DNA of 64,000 nt from Dromiciops gliroides (lineage: Eukaryota; Chordata; Mammalia; Microbiotheria; Microbiotheriidae): contig NC_057862.1 in the NCBI RefSeq assembly GCF_019393635.1, positions 265,064,441 through 265,128,440 of the forward strand, read 5' to 3'. The position numbers were made by a program, and so were the translations under genes. Shown here piece by piece: positions 25,745 through 36,724 of the stretch. The notes under the pieces were generated by a model that did not search any database, was not told the DNA's origin, and saw only the letters and a program-made list of their open reading frames with translations. The stretch's first letter is position 1. Each line of letters opens with the position of its first letter.

Positions 25745-25975
25745 TTTTGTAGAGAAAACTGAGACAGGTAGATGGGTTAGTGGATAGAATGAAGCTTGGA
25801 ATCAGGAAGATACTAAGTAGTTGCATGATCCTGGGCAAGTCACTTAACCTCAGTTTCCTTATCTGTAAAGTGGAGATAATAAGAGCATCTGCCTCTCAGA
25901 GCTGTTGTGAGGATCAGATGGGATAACATAAGGTGCTTTGCAATCCTTAAAGTGCCATACAAATTTTGCCTTATT
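25745..25975 (+). mobile_element. MIR/THER-1 SINE
   Basis: Reads CCTGGGCAAGTCACTTAACC, TCAGTTTCCTTATCTGTAAA, GGATCAGATGGGATAA and ends with TGCCATACAAATTTTG. Full core plus L2-like tail, the standard MIR layout. Confidence 0.85.
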
Positions 25976-26084
25976 ATTATTTTATCTTCATAAACAAACC
26001 AAAAACCAAAAAGACAATATGTAAGGAATATAAAATCTTACTATCTTCATTTTTTGTTAACTACGAGTATTTTCCTTTTCAAAA

Positions 26085-26245
26085 GATGGCAGTATGGCAG
26101 AATGGATAATGCTCTGGACTTGGAGTTCAAATCCTGTCTCAGGTACTAATTACATCTGTATGACCCTAGACAAATCATTTAGCCTCTCTGTGCCTTAATT
26201 TTCCTCTTCTGTAAGACAAAGGTTGAATTCAATAATCTACAAGGT
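26085..26245 (+). mobile_element. MIR SINE
   Basis: Reads GCAGAATGGATAATGCTCTGG, quoted as CAGAATGGATAATGCTCTGG, then GAGTTCAAATCCTG and TTCCTCTTCTGTAAGAC. Confidence 0.75.
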
Positions 26246-26624
26246 CTCTTCCTAAGATCATATGTTCGGTAGAACAAAACAGCTTAAGGTTCCAATAAGG
26301 AACCTTAAGGAATATTCCAATATATTAAGATCATAGAACATTTGTTGATGGAGGCAACCACAGATTTTTTTCAGTGATCCCTTGAATATGAATATCAAGT
26401 GAAGCATAAAGCAGGGGGGATAAGTTCACCAAAAGAGTTTACCAGTATCACAAAGATTGCTCCAAGCAAAGACCAAATGCAAGAATTCTATTTGGATAAG
26501 TTTCTCTTGATGTCCCCATTTGTGGATGGCATTATACTAATGGCATCAAGTCCAGTAACATATAGGGTTCCATCAGTGAGGTCTTTGATAATTCCAAAGA
26601 GATCATCTGAGCAATCCACACAGG

Positions 26625-26735
26625 ATCATAGATTTAGAGCTAGAAGAGAGCTTAGTTCAACCCCACCCCATTTTACAAACAAAGAAACTACAGCGCAGAG
26701 AGGGAAGTGACTTGTCCAACGTCATGGATGGAATA
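26625..26735 (-). mobile_element. MIR-type SINE
   Basis: Reads GATCATAGATTTAGAGCTAG, CATTTTACAAACAAAGAAAC and GGGAAGTGACTTGTCC: reversed MIR-type text. The frame 26399-26710 across it is not a gene. Confidence 0.7.
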
Positions 26736-27240
26736 AATGGACAGTCCGGGGAAAAAGTACAGGACTTTGTGCTCAAGAACCCCAGAAATAGCACTTCCCC
26801 TCAGGCCACTAGGCCTGCATCTAGGCTGAGCCCCATGGGCATCATCCAAAGGAGCAAGCCCTGTGGAGATTCAACCTAACTCAGGCTCTTCAACACCTAC
26901 AACTTCTGGAAATCAGAAAAGGCATTGTCAATGGTTTAACATAAGAATTACATTTTATCAAGGAAAATATCACTAAAAAGATGTATTCTCATCTATCTCC
27001 CCTAATAACCAACGCACCCACCTTCCATCCAGCCCAACCATTACTACTTACTTTCAGGAGAAATGCACAATAAGATATGCATTTTCAGACATGACCAATA
27101 TGTGGATTTGCTTTCATTGACTATAATTGTTAGAGGGGGTAGAGAGGAGATTTCAAAAGGAGACACTGGGGGAGAAAGGGACTAGTGCTAGTGATTCCAA
27201 AAAATAAAAATGCAGAGAGGTACTATTGAAAGATTTTTTT
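26736..27240. other. Unassigned stretch
   Basis: Moderate GC to about 26900, then AT-rich. No element or exon is recognised. Confidence 0.3.
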
Positions 27241-28566
27241 TTAAATATTAAAATCTTTAAAGTTTTAAACTCCAAATTTTATCATGCCTTACCATCCTCC
27301 CCTTACCCCTCCCTGAGGAGTAAGCAATAGGTTATACATGTGTAATTATGTAAAACATTACCATATTAGTCATTTTGTACAAGAAAACTTGAATAAAAGA
27401 AAAATAGTGAAAATAGCATGTTTCAGGCCATGTTCAATCAATATCAATTCTTTCTTTTGGAAGTGGATAGTCTGCTTCATCATTAGTCCTTTGGGATTGT
27501 CTTGGATCACTGCATTGCTAAGAATAGTTAAGACATTAATAGTTCTTCAAATAATATTGCTGTCATGCACAACATTCTCTTGGTTCTGCTCACTTCACTA
27601 TATATCAGTTCATACAAGTCTTTCCAGGCTTTTCTGAAATATCCTGCTTGTCATTTCTTTTTTTGTTTTCTTTTTATTATGTAAAACATTACCATAGTTG
27701 TCATTTGTACAAGAAAACTGATTAAAAAGAAAAAAAGAAAGTGAAAAATAGCATGCTTCAGACTGTTCCTGAGTATCAGTTTCTTTCTTTGGAGATGGAA
27801 AGTATGTTTCATCAATAATAGTTCTTTGGGATTGTCTTGGATCATTGTATTGTTGAGAACCAAGTCAAGTCATTCATATTTCTTCATCAATCGATATTGC
27901 TATCTCTGTGCACAATGTTCTCTTGGTTCTGCTCACTTCACTATACGTCATTTCATGCATGTCTTTCCAGGGCTTTCTGAAGTCATCTTACTTGTCATTT
28001 CTTATAGTAAAAATAATATTCCATAGCCATTCCCTAATTGATAGACATTCCTTTGAATTTCAATTCTTAGCCACCACAAAGAGCTGCTACAAATATTTTT
28101 GTATAAATAACTTTTTTTCTCTTTGGGGGGATGTCTCTGGGATAGAAACCTAGCAGTGGTATTGCTGGATCAAAGGATATGCACAGTTCTATAGCTCTTT
28201 GGGCATAGTTCCAAATTGCTCTCCAGAATGATTGGATCAGTTCACAACTCCAAGTGGATTGTCCCAGCTTTCCCACATCCCATCCAACATCCAATATTTT
28301 CCCTTTTTGTTTTGTCACTCTAATAATTGAGGTGATAACTCAGAGTTGTTTTAACTTGCATTTCTCTGATCAATAGGGATCTAGAGCATTTTTATATAAT
28401 TATAGATAGCTTTGATTTCTTTCTCTGAAAACTTCCTGTTCATATTTCTTGACCATTTATCAATTGGGGAATGACTTGTATTTTTTTTTTAATTTGACTC
28501 AGTTCTCTACACATTTGAGAAATTAGGCCTTTATCAGAGATCCTTGTTTCAAAAATGTTTCCTAAT

Positions 28567-28720
28567 GGGGCAGCTAGGTGGCACAGTGGATAAAACATTG
28601 GCCCTGGATTCAGGAGGACTGCCGTTCAAATCCAGCCTCAGAAACTTGACACTTACTAGCTGTGTGACCCTAGGCAAGTCACTTAACTCTCATTGCCCCA
28701 CCAAAAAAAAAAACAAAAAA
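28567..28720 (+). mobile_element. WSINE1-like SINE inside L1
   Basis: Full-length copy of subfamily B, GGGGCAGCTAGGTGGCACAG to an A-tail, in opposite orientation to the L1 around it. Confidence 0.95.
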
Positions 28721-29157
28721 AATCTTTCCCAATTTTCTGCTTCCTTTATAATCTTGATTACATTAGTTTTGTTTGTATAAAAACTTTAATTTTGATAAAA
28801 AAAATTATGTTTGATATTTTGTATTGCTCTCTGTATCTTCTTTGGTCCTAAATTCTTCCTCTGTCCATAAATGGCAAATGATTCCATGCTCTCTTAATCT
28901 GCTTATGGTATGGTATGATATGGTACCCTTTATGTGTAAATCATGTACCCATTTTCACCTTATTTTAGTATACAGGAGAGACGTTGGTCTATACAGTTTT
29001 GACCATACTGTTTTCGTTTTCCCAGCAGTTTTTGTTAAATGAGTTTTTGTTCCAAAAGCTTGGATCTTTGGGTTTACCATATACTCGATTGCTATATCCA
29101 TTTACTATAGTGTAATTTCTACCTATTCTATTCCACGGATCCACCTATTTTTTCTTG

Positions 29158-29239
29158 ATTGGGGGGGTGGCAAATTTGAAATCAGATCCTCCTGAATCCA
29201 GAGCCAGTGCTTTATCCATTGCACCACCTACCTGCGCCA
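29158..29239 (-). mobile_element. Partial SINE inside L1
   Basis: Reverse copy that keeps the head (CAGATCCTCCTGAATCCAGA, then GCACCACCTACCTGCGCC); the tail half is missing. Confidence 0.85.
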
Positions 29240-29960
29240 GTCCACCCATTTCTTAGGCCAGTTCTAATAATTACCACTTTATAATATAATTTGAGATCTG
29301 TTACTGCTAGAACTACCTTTCATATTTTTCATTGATTTCCTTTGATATCCTTGGTTTTTCCAGATGAATTTCTTTTTTTTTTTTGATTGATTGGTATAGC
29401 ACTAAATAAGTTAATTAACTTAGGTAAGGTTGTCATTTTTATTATATTGGCTTGGCCTACCCATGAGCAATTAATTTTTTCCAATTGTTTGATCTGACTT
29501 TGTGTGAGAAGTATTTTATAGTTGTGTTCATATAGTTGCTAGGTTTGTCTTGGCAGGTAGACTCCCAAGTATTTTATATTTTCTACAGTATTTAAATTAG
29601 AATTTCTCTATCTCTTGCTGCTAGACTTTGTTGGTAATATATAGAAATGCTGATGATTTATATGGACTTATTTTGAATCCTGCAACTTTGCTAAAGTTGT
29701 TAATAATTTCAAGTAGTTTTTTAGTTGATTCTCTAGGACTTTCTAAGTATAACATCATAACATCTGCAAAATGAGTTTTATCTCATGACATTGTAATTCC
29801 TTTAATTTCTTTTTCTCCTATTATTGCCATAGCTAACATTTCAAGTACATTATTAAATAATAAAGGTGATAATGGGCATCCTTGCTTTACCCTGATTGTA
29901 CTGGAAAGGCTTCTAGTGCATCCCCATTACAGATAATGCTCACTGATGGTTTTAGGCCTT

Positions 29961-30815
29961 AAACTCTTGAAATGAAGTAGCAACAAACAAGAGCTATTGC
30001 CTGCAGTATATTTCCCTTTGGGCCTTTTATCTTATAGCTCTTTGTATAAATCAGAAACAGAATCCCTAGGGAACCAAGACTAGTTTGAATTTCATAGATT
30101 CCCAACCACAACTGTATATGAAGACCAAGAAGAATCCAACTGTAAATAAACATCAATCCTTACCTACATGTTGGTAGAAAACATTCATATTGCCATGTGC
30201 CTATTTTTGAGACTATAAACGTATTAATTGCTAGGAGTCTGGGTGATTCTCCTGAGAGTGGAGTAAATATAGTAGAAGGAGAATTGGTCTATATTCTAGT
30301 CCATTGCCATCCTGGGACTTAAAAGGAATTACAAAGAACTAGATGGACTAATAATGGAAAGTAAAAGATCTTTATTACATGCCCATTTTTAACCTCACAA
30401 GGGGATTCCATATGGTGTAAGAGGTCACCTAAGAAAGGAACACAGAAAAGATGGTAGGGCCATCAGGGAAGGATATAACTAGAATGATCACTACATATTA
30501 ATACATACATACACTGGTGTCCTTAGAGGAAGAGGGAAGTTTATTTATGTTCCTGAGAGTCCTTAGTGTTCCCAACTTTAGCTCACCAGTCCCTCTTCAT
30601 AACTGGTCTAAGAGATGGTTGGGGTCTCATCTCATTTACCTCTCTCACTCTCAACTCACAAGATTGGTCTGCTCCATATATTAGGACAGTTCATCTCTTG
30701 GAACTACAGAAAAACCAATGAGGATCAGGGATTTTATAAGTATAAGTGAAGTTCCAGGTTGTTGTTATTTATACTTTATTCTTTTGGAGTTTTTTTGTTT
30801 GTTTTTTTGTTTATA
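29961..30815. other. Unassigned stretch, possible decayed antisense LTR
   Basis: No clear family. A reversed AATAAA (TTTATT) stands at about 30371 and TTATAAGTATAAG at about 30735, which could be the poly(A) signal and TATA region of a minus-strand LTR. This is weak. The frame at 29959-30156 has no known content. Confidence 0.25.
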
Positions 30816-30824
30816 TTTTATTCT

Positions 30825-31340
30825 TGAAAGAGGACGATGACATGAGAGAGTTGATGTTATGATTTGCAATGAACTGGACTTAAGTGAGGCAGGGTTGTAC
30901 AAGGTCACCAGCCTCAGGTGCACCTGACATCACTTCTGATGTCACAGGATGGGAGGCTCTAGTCAGCAAGGTTGCATGGGAGATGGAAGTTTCTAACTGT
31001 AACGATTGGAATGATGCCACCTGCTGGAGACTTACTGTAGAAAAGCTTCGCCATGAAAGGAAGGTCTTTGAGGGCAAGGCCATGCATCTTTTCTTTGGCA
31101 TCAGGAAGTGACGTTTGCTGGTGGGAGGAGGAAGGGGGTGCCGGGAGCTCTGTCTCTCGCTCTTTTCCTGAGGACACTGGTGGAGAAGGGAGCTAGAATG
31201 TGCTCTCCCTTTAATAGATAGGAATGTAGGCCTTTTCTTCTCTCTTTGCCAAATTCTTATTCTCCTTAATAAATGCTTAAAAGCCTAACTCTTGCTAAAG
31301 AGTTAGATATTTTAGACAGAATAGCTAGAATTTTAGCCCT
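30825..31340 (+). mobile_element. SINE fragment plus LTR-like segment
   Basis: 30825-30945 repeats the 3' half of the composite SINE also seen reversed at 31590 (GGACGATGACATGAGAG, GTTATGATTTGCAATGAACTG, AAGGTCACCAGCCTCA). From about 30946 to 31340 the text (GGAATGATGCCACCTGCTGG, CAGGAAGTGACGTTTGCTGG, then AATAAA at 31268 and AAAAGCCTAACTCTTG) has the order expected for a retroviral LTR: upstream GC-rich part, poly(A) signal, short U5. No gag or pol follows. The LTR reading is an inference. Confidence 0.45.
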
Positions 31341-31586
31341 TAACATAGCATAATTCCTGGCAAATTCCAAAAACGGGAAAAGGTACTAGTGAGATGAATG
31401 AAAAATCCAAGAGGACATAATTTCTGAGTAATTAATAATCAATTTATTAATTATAACTAGCAAATAATATATTGAGGTCAGTGGCTTTCTCCCAGAAATC
31501 AAAGATGAATCTTAGGGGCCACTGAATATTTATACACCATTGGAAGAGTGGGTATTACTAAGCAGGTGAAAATCAACTCTGAATGG

Positions 31587-31902
31587 TTTGTTGTTGTGGC
31601 TGTTTGTCCTTCGTCCCTGAGGAGGACCATGACATCAGGGTGATATCATGACTTGTACTGAATTGGATTTAAATGAGGGAGACCTGTGCAAGGTCACCAA
31701 CCTCACTCTCTCCTCCAAGCCATCTGGGTACAGTGGCAAGATATATATATCTCAGGGCAACTGGAGATGTTCCCAGAGGCAATTAGGGTTAAGTGATGTG
31801 CCCAGGGTCACATAGCTAGTTAAGTGTCTGAGGTGAGATTTGAACTCAGGTCTTCCTGATTCCAGGGCCAGTGCTTTATCCACTGCCCCACCTAGTTGCC
31901 CC
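31587..31902 (-). mobile_element. Composite SINE (about 315 bp)
   Basis: A reversed copy of a longer SINE: tRNA-like head at the right (GATTTGAACTCAGGTC, TATCCACTGCCCCACCTAG) and a distinct 3' half at the left (GGAGGACCATGACATCAG, TGAATTGGATTTAAATGAGG). ACTCTGAATGG (31576) and ACTCTGATTGG (31903) look like its target duplication. A relative is at 50522-50755. Confidence 0.8.
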
Positions 31903-32066
31903 ACTCTGATTGGCTAACAAAATAATAAGAAATGACTATTATAAGGACAGTGGATTTATTCTAATGAGGAGCTGCATATGTTACTCTTGACAAAGAGATT
32001 TATCTCTAACCAGACCACCCATATCTCAAGCAATCTAGACAAAAGGATCTATTCTCCATGCAGTCT

Positions 32067-32204
32067 TTTTTTCTTTCTTTCTTTTTTTCCCCCCCAGGGC
32101 AATGAGGGTTAAGTGACTTGACCAGGGTCACACAGCTAGTTAAGTGTCAAGTGTCTAAGGCTGCATTTGAACACAGGTCCTCCTGAATCAAGGCCTAGCT
32201 GTCC
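32067..32204 (-). mobile_element. WSINE1-like SINE, diverged, head shortened
   Basis: Reverse copy with T/C-rich tail, GGCAATGAGGGTTAAGTGAC and GGTCACACAGCTAGTTAAG; part of the head is deleted. ATGCAGTCTT flanks it (32058 and 32206), a likely target duplication. Confidence 0.88.
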
Positions 32205-32525
32205 CTATGCAGTCTTACCCAAGTAGAACAATGGTGGGGTTACTAAGAATTCCACTTGGATAAGATAGTCTTTACCCTTTAATCAGAACTGTTTTCCCAG
32301 TTGGGTGGGGTCCCAACTAAGATTAAATCCAATCTCACCATCAACCCTATCCTTCAGAGGCTGCCTTGATCTAGTTACTAATAGAAAGAGGGGAAAACAC
32401 CTGGATATCCCCATATTAGTAACTGGTTGTTTTTGCTTTATTTTTATTTTTTAATTTATTTAGTATTTTATTTTCCCCAAACCACATGCAAAAACAATTT
32501 TCAACATCCATTAAAACTGAGTTCC

Positions 32526-32670
32526 AGAGGCAGCTAGGTGGTGCAGTGGATAGAGCACTGGCCCAGGAGGACCTGACCTTCAAATCTGGCCTCAGACACT
32601 TAACACTTACTAGCTGTGTGACCCTGGGCAAGTCACTTAACCCCAATTGCCTCACCAAAAAAAAAAAAAC
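32526..32670 (+). mobile_element. WSINE1-like SINE, first of two at one target site
   Basis: Head-to-tail copy with a short deletion at GGCCC|AGGAGG. AAAACTGAGTTCC occurs before it (32513-32525) and after it (32671-32683). Confidence 0.95.
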
Positions 32671-32683
32671 AAAACTGAGTTCC

Positions 32684-32827
32684 GGGGGTGGCTAGGTGGC
32701 GCAGTGGATAAAGCACTGGCCCTGGATTCAGGAGTACCTGAGTTCAAATCCGGCCTCAGACACTTGACACTTGGCTGTGTGACCGTGGGCAAGTCACTTA
32801 ACCCCCATTGCCCCACAAAAAAACAAA
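32684..32827 (+). mobile_element. WSINE1-like SINE, second of two at one target site
   Basis: Follows the previous SINE directly. A third copy of the flank, AAACTCAGTTCC, stands at 32828-32839. The segment TTACTAGCTGTGTG is shortened to TTGGCTGTGTG. Confidence 0.95.
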
Positions 32828-33230
32828 AAAACTCAGTTCCAAATTCTTTCCCTTCCTCCCTTACCCTCACACCGTCCTCCCCTGCCCCCAACCCCACCCT
32901 GCTTTGAGAAGGCAAGCAGTTCAACATAGGCCATACCTGTGCAGTCATGTAAAACATTTCCATATTAGTTATGTTGTGAAAGAAAAGACAAAAAGCTCAA
33001 GAAAAATATAAGAAAAAATGTTTAAAATCATGTTTCATCTGTATCAGACACCATCAGTTCTTTCCTCTGGGGATGGATAGCAATTTTCATCATAAGTCCT
33101 TCAAAGTGGTCTTGGATCACTGTATTGCTGAGAATAGCTAAGTCATTCACAGCTGATAATCTTACAATATTGCTGTTACTTTGTACACAGTACATTTTCA
33201 CTTTGTATCAGCTCATTTAAGTCTTTCCAA

Positions 33231-33264
33231 GTTTTTCTGGGGCAGCTAGGTGGCAGTTTTTCTG
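33231..33264 (+). mobile_element. 16-bp SINE head flanked by 9-bp direct repeats
   Basis: GTTTTTCTG at 33231-33239 and 33256-33264 encloses GGGCAGCTAGGTGGCA (33240-33255), which is exactly the first 16 bases of the local SINE. The expected continuous L1 text is GTTTTTCTGAAAGCATC, so everything between is extra. Confidence 0.7.
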
Positions 33265-33334
33265 AAAGCATCTTGCTCATCATTTCTTATTGCACAGTAT
33301 TTCACCATAATCACATACCAGAATTTGTTCACAG

Positions 33335-33521
33335 GGCAGCTAGATGGCGCAGTGGATAGAGCACGGCCCTGGAGTCAGGAGTACCTGAGTTCAAATCCAG
33401 CCTCAGACACTTAACACTTACTAGCTGTGTGACCCTGGGCAAGTCACTTAACCCCAATTGCCTCACTAAAAAAAACAAAACAAAAACAACAACAAAAAAA
33501 ACAAAACAAAAAAACAAACCA
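33335..33521 (+). mobile_element. WSINE1-like SINE with long A-rich tail
   Basis: Full-length subfamily A copy with an (A)nC tail of about 55 bp. CAGAATTTGTTCA (33319) and CAGAATTCGTTCA (33522) flank it. Confidence 0.95.
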
Positions 33522-34075
33522 CAGAATTCGTTCAGCCATTCCCCAATGGACATGCCCTCAATTTCCAATTCTTTGCCACCAGAAAAAAAGCTGCTATAAA
33601 TATTTTGTAACTATAGGTTATTTTCCTTTTCCTTTTTATCTTTTTGGATACTGACCTAGAAGTAGTAATGCTAGGTTAAAGAATATGCATGGTTTTATAG
33701 TCTTTTGGGCAGAGTTCCAAATTGCCCTACAGAATGATTAAGTTCACAACTCCACCAGTGCATTGATGTCTCAATTTTCCCACATCCTCTACAATATTTG
33801 GTCATTTTTCTTTTCTGGTCTATTAGCCAATCTAATAGGTATGAGGTAATATCCCAGAATTGTTTTGATTTGCATCTTTCAATTATTGGCAAGTTAGAGC
33901 ATTTTTTCCATATGGCTATAGATAGCTTTTATTACTTCATCTGAAAATTGTTCATATCCTTTGATCATTTATCAGTTGGGTAATGGCTCTTATTTTTTAT
34001 AAATCTGACTCAGTTCTCTATGTTTGAGGCCTTTATCAGAGAAAATTTGCTTCAAAATTTTTTTTCACAGTAATC

Positions 34076-34735
34076 ATTTCCCTCCATCCTATTCCCTCCC
34101 TACTCCACTTAATTCTATTTTTTTTTCTTTCACCCTCAAAAGTGTTTTGCTTCTAACTACCCCCTCCTCCAAATTTGCCCTCACTAGGCTTCCAATCATT
34201 ATAATTTTGCCAGGCCCATGTAGGCGTCGGCAAGTGGTGATGACGCAAGGTGCCAGCACCATGGCGATGGCTACAACCAGTGGGTGGTGCACCTTGCCGT
34301 TTGCGTAGCCCCAGAAGCCAGGGCATGCGCCGAGGTTTTTTTAAAACATTCTAGCCAAAACATGGGGTCATAAATACCTCAAATAACAATTAATTCTTTA
34401 CAATTCCAAGTGAGATGTTAAGAGTGCCTAGCTAACTTCAATGAGTTAAATGATCCAAACAAACTCTTTTTTCAGAGCATGAAAAGAATTAGGAAACATA
34501 TAGTAAAATGATCATTGGATTGGCTCTCTTAACTCCACCATATTTTCTCATTTGTTAGTTATCATTATCATTAAGGTGATTTTCAATGATCTTTAAAGTT
34601 ATGCCCTCAAAAAAACAAAAAACAAAAAGAAAACAAAAAAAGTTATGGAAAACAGAAGATGCTAAAGAATAGAAATGGGCAAAGTTGCTTCTATTCTCTT
34701 CAGCATATCAGTGAATTTTACTTTGGTTCCTTAAA
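34076..34735. other. Unassigned stretch
   Basis: 34180-34330 is a short GC-richer island (AGGCGTCGGCAAGTGGTG, ACCATGGCGATGGC) with a few CpGs. The frame across it has no recognisable domain. The rest is AT-rich. No repeat is recognised. Confidence 0.3.
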
Positions 34736-34905
34736 AAGTAGCATAGTTCAGTGGAATTAGCACAGAGCCTGAAATGAGAACTAAATTTTAATATGGATTC
34801 TAATACCTTCTAGCTATTGTGACCAAGAAAAAGTAAGTTACTCTTTGAGGCTCAGACTATAAAACAGGGTCAATAATACTATTTCATTGCTACTATTATT
34901 TCTAG
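34736..34905 (+). mobile_element. MIR SINE, diverged
   Basis: Follows the MIR order: TAGTTCAGTGGAATTAGCAC, CTTCTAGCTATTGTGACC, TTTGAGGCTCAGACTATAAA. Confidence 0.6.
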
Positions 34906-35634
34906 CAAAATTCCAGAACAAATTACTAAAAGGATGGACTGGGTTCATCAAGAAAAAATTATGCCAATGTTAACATCATTTCCTTAACAAAATTATAGAT
35001 GGCTAGTTCAGGTGAATGAATAGACATGTTAAAGCAATGTTATAGCAATTCATCTGACAAAAATCTCTCATGATACCCTTTCAAGATGCCTTGATCAATG
35101 AATCACAAATATTTATTGCCTACTAGGTGCCAGGCACTTTGATAAATAATGAAGTCCAGAGCAGAACCACACAATCAATACTGTCTGGCTGATTCCTTGG
35201 TGTGAAATATGGTCAGTTATTGACACTTTATGCTCGCAGCCTCTAGTGTTTTCCTGACCTTGCTCCATGTCAACTAACTTTGGACCTTCTGCCCTCAGAA
35301 TTAGTTCATAATTCCAGTGGGTTATTTGATTTTGTGAAGCATATCTTTAACTTGACCTAGCTTTCTGTTTAACCCACTTGGATTCAATTTGAAACCATGC
35401 CCTTCCCACACCAATTTGGTCTATATACAGAAGCTAATTTCTGGCACTCAGAAGGCCCCTTCCTGGTTGTCTCCTAATCTCTCCTGACACTATTGATAAA
35501 AGTGGCCTGGGAACTGGTTGAATGACTGGACCCAACAAAATGATAGTTAACATCAATTGTAGTTAAGTTAGAATTTCCCAGGTGCCTATGCTTTTTATCC
35601 TGTTGTATTCAACATGTCTACCAATTATTAAAGT
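34906..35634. other. Mostly unassigned; short L2-like text
   Basis: 35095-35150 reads AATATTTATTGCCTACTAGGTG and CCAGGCACTTTGATAA, L2-like wording. The remainder holds nothing recognised. Confidence 0.35.
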
Positions 35635-36170
35635 GAAATCAATTCAACAAACATTTATTAAATACCTAAAATACTCGAGGAATTGAGAAGCAATTCTAAA
35701 AATTAAATCTCTGCTCTCAAGGAGCTTACAGTCTACTGGAGGGTGAGGAGGAAGATAAAGATATGAAGATAAGATAGAGATAGAGATATATACAAGGTAG
35801 GAAGTGATAAGGGACAAAGGAGAGATACAGGAAGTACCCTAAGAATAAAAAGAACACTTTAGTTAGAGGAGGGTTACATGTAGGAGGTACTACCTTGGCT
35901 GAGCCTTAAAAGAAGATCAGGAAGCTAAAAGATGGAGATGAGGAGAGTACTGCATTCCAGGGATAGGAAAACAGTTTATGGAAACATATGAGATGGGATT
36001 AGAAAAGAGAATGAAACTTTGAGCATGTGAACAACTTCTAGCTGTAGTATAACTACATTAAAGGAGTAATATGAAATAAGGCTATAAAGGTAGTTTAGAA
36101 CCATATTGTGGAGGACTTAAATGGCAGGCATAATACAAGGAAATGACATACTCTGCCCAGGTCAAACCCA
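35635..36170 (+). mobile_element. Ancient long repeat, same family as 20107-21530
   Basis: Shares ACAAACATTTATTAAATACC, CTCAAGGAGCTTACAGTC and GTGGAGGACTTAAATGGCAG in the same order as the copy at 20.1 kb. Non-coding. Confidence 0.5.
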
Positions 36171-36174
36171 CATC

Positions 36175-36475
36175 TCAAGTATTCTGATATAACATTTAAG
36201 GTTTCACATAGACAAAATGAAGCAAGTCCAGAAAGTGACAAGGATGTGGAAGCAATTCAATTTTTTAAGGATAAATTGAAGGAATTAGGTACATTTAGCC
36301 CAGAGACATCTCAGAGTGGACATGATCATGTCCATAAATACCTAAAAGGCCATCACAGAGAACAATTATTTGTTTGGCCCCAAAGGCCAGAACTAGCACT
36401 AATGGGTATTAATTATGGGTAGGTAGAACTCCTAGAACTGGAGATACACCAGTGGAGTGGATACCACTTGCTTGA
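36175..36475 (+). mobile_element. CR1/L3-type LINE 3' fragment
   Basis: Reads GAAGCAAGTCCAGAAAGTGA, CATCACAGAGAACAATTATT and GGGTAGGTAGAACTCC; same class of text as 300-690. Confidence 0.45.
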
Positions 36476-36602
36476 GAAGTCATAGACAAAGAGGTAGCCT
36501 ATGGAGGGTAGTACAAGGGAGACAGAGGTAGTTACAAAGAAGTAATAAGAGGTTCGCTAGACATAGCACTGGTCTGGCTGAAGATTTAGCCCACATTCCT
36601 GC

Positions 36603-36608
36603 TTTAAT
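36603..36608 (-). other. Candidate polyadenylation signal (ATTAAA)
   Basis: ATTAAA on the minus strand lies about 117 nt beyond the stop codon of the exon at 36725-37063, a normal distance for a short 3' UTR. One hexamer in AT-rich DNA is weak evidence alone. Confidence 0.35.
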
Positions 36609-36724
36609 TCTTCCCTCCACAATCATGATCATGAACTGGCACAACATCTGGAAAACAGTAAATTTCAAGACTGAAGCTAGGCCACACAGGCAAAAGCATG
36701 TTCATGGGGACATCCTTTCACCAC

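Larger units (their letters stand above)
27240..29960 (-). mobile_element. L1 3' half with duplicated 3' UTR and two SINEs
   Basis: Minus-strand L1 pieces. The 3' UTR occurs twice in direct order (about 27345-27655 and 27678-28000), followed by the ORF2 C-terminal region (28067-28318: STWSCELIQSFWRAIWNYAQ) and the reverse transcriptase region up to about 29950. SINEs at 28567-28720 and 29158-29239 interrupt it. Two 3' ends in a row mean one L1 inserted into or beside another, or a local duplication. Confidence 0.8.
31350..32450 (-). mobile_element. Possible antisense LTR interrupted by two SINEs
   Basis: Around the two SINEs the text is continuous in style (TAATTAATAATCAATTTATT at 31430, CCAGTTGGGTGGGGTCCCAAC at 32300). 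It ends at 32430 with CCATATTAGTAACTGG. AT-rich at the left, GC-richer at the right, as in a reversed LTR. I could not confirm terminal bases or a partner LTR. Confidence 0.3.
32455..34075 (-). mobile_element. L1 3' end with three SINEs inside
   Basis: Minus-strand L1 3' UTR and ORF2 C-terminal part (33695-33892 on the minus strand: STHWWSCELNH-like wording), ending at the left with the 3' terminus near 32460. SINEs at 32526, 32684 and 33335 and a 16-bp SINE relic at 33240 interrupt it. Confidence 0.8.

Noticed and set aside
30884..31111. 75-codon plus-strand frame (RQGCTRSPASGAPDITSDVT)
   Set aside because: Spans a SINE/LTR-like joint and is matched by frames on the other strand; a repeat product.
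34024..34308. GC-richer patch with ACCATGGCGATGGC, possible start codon
   Set aside because: No open frame of meaning follows, no splice site is evident, and CpG count is too low for an island.
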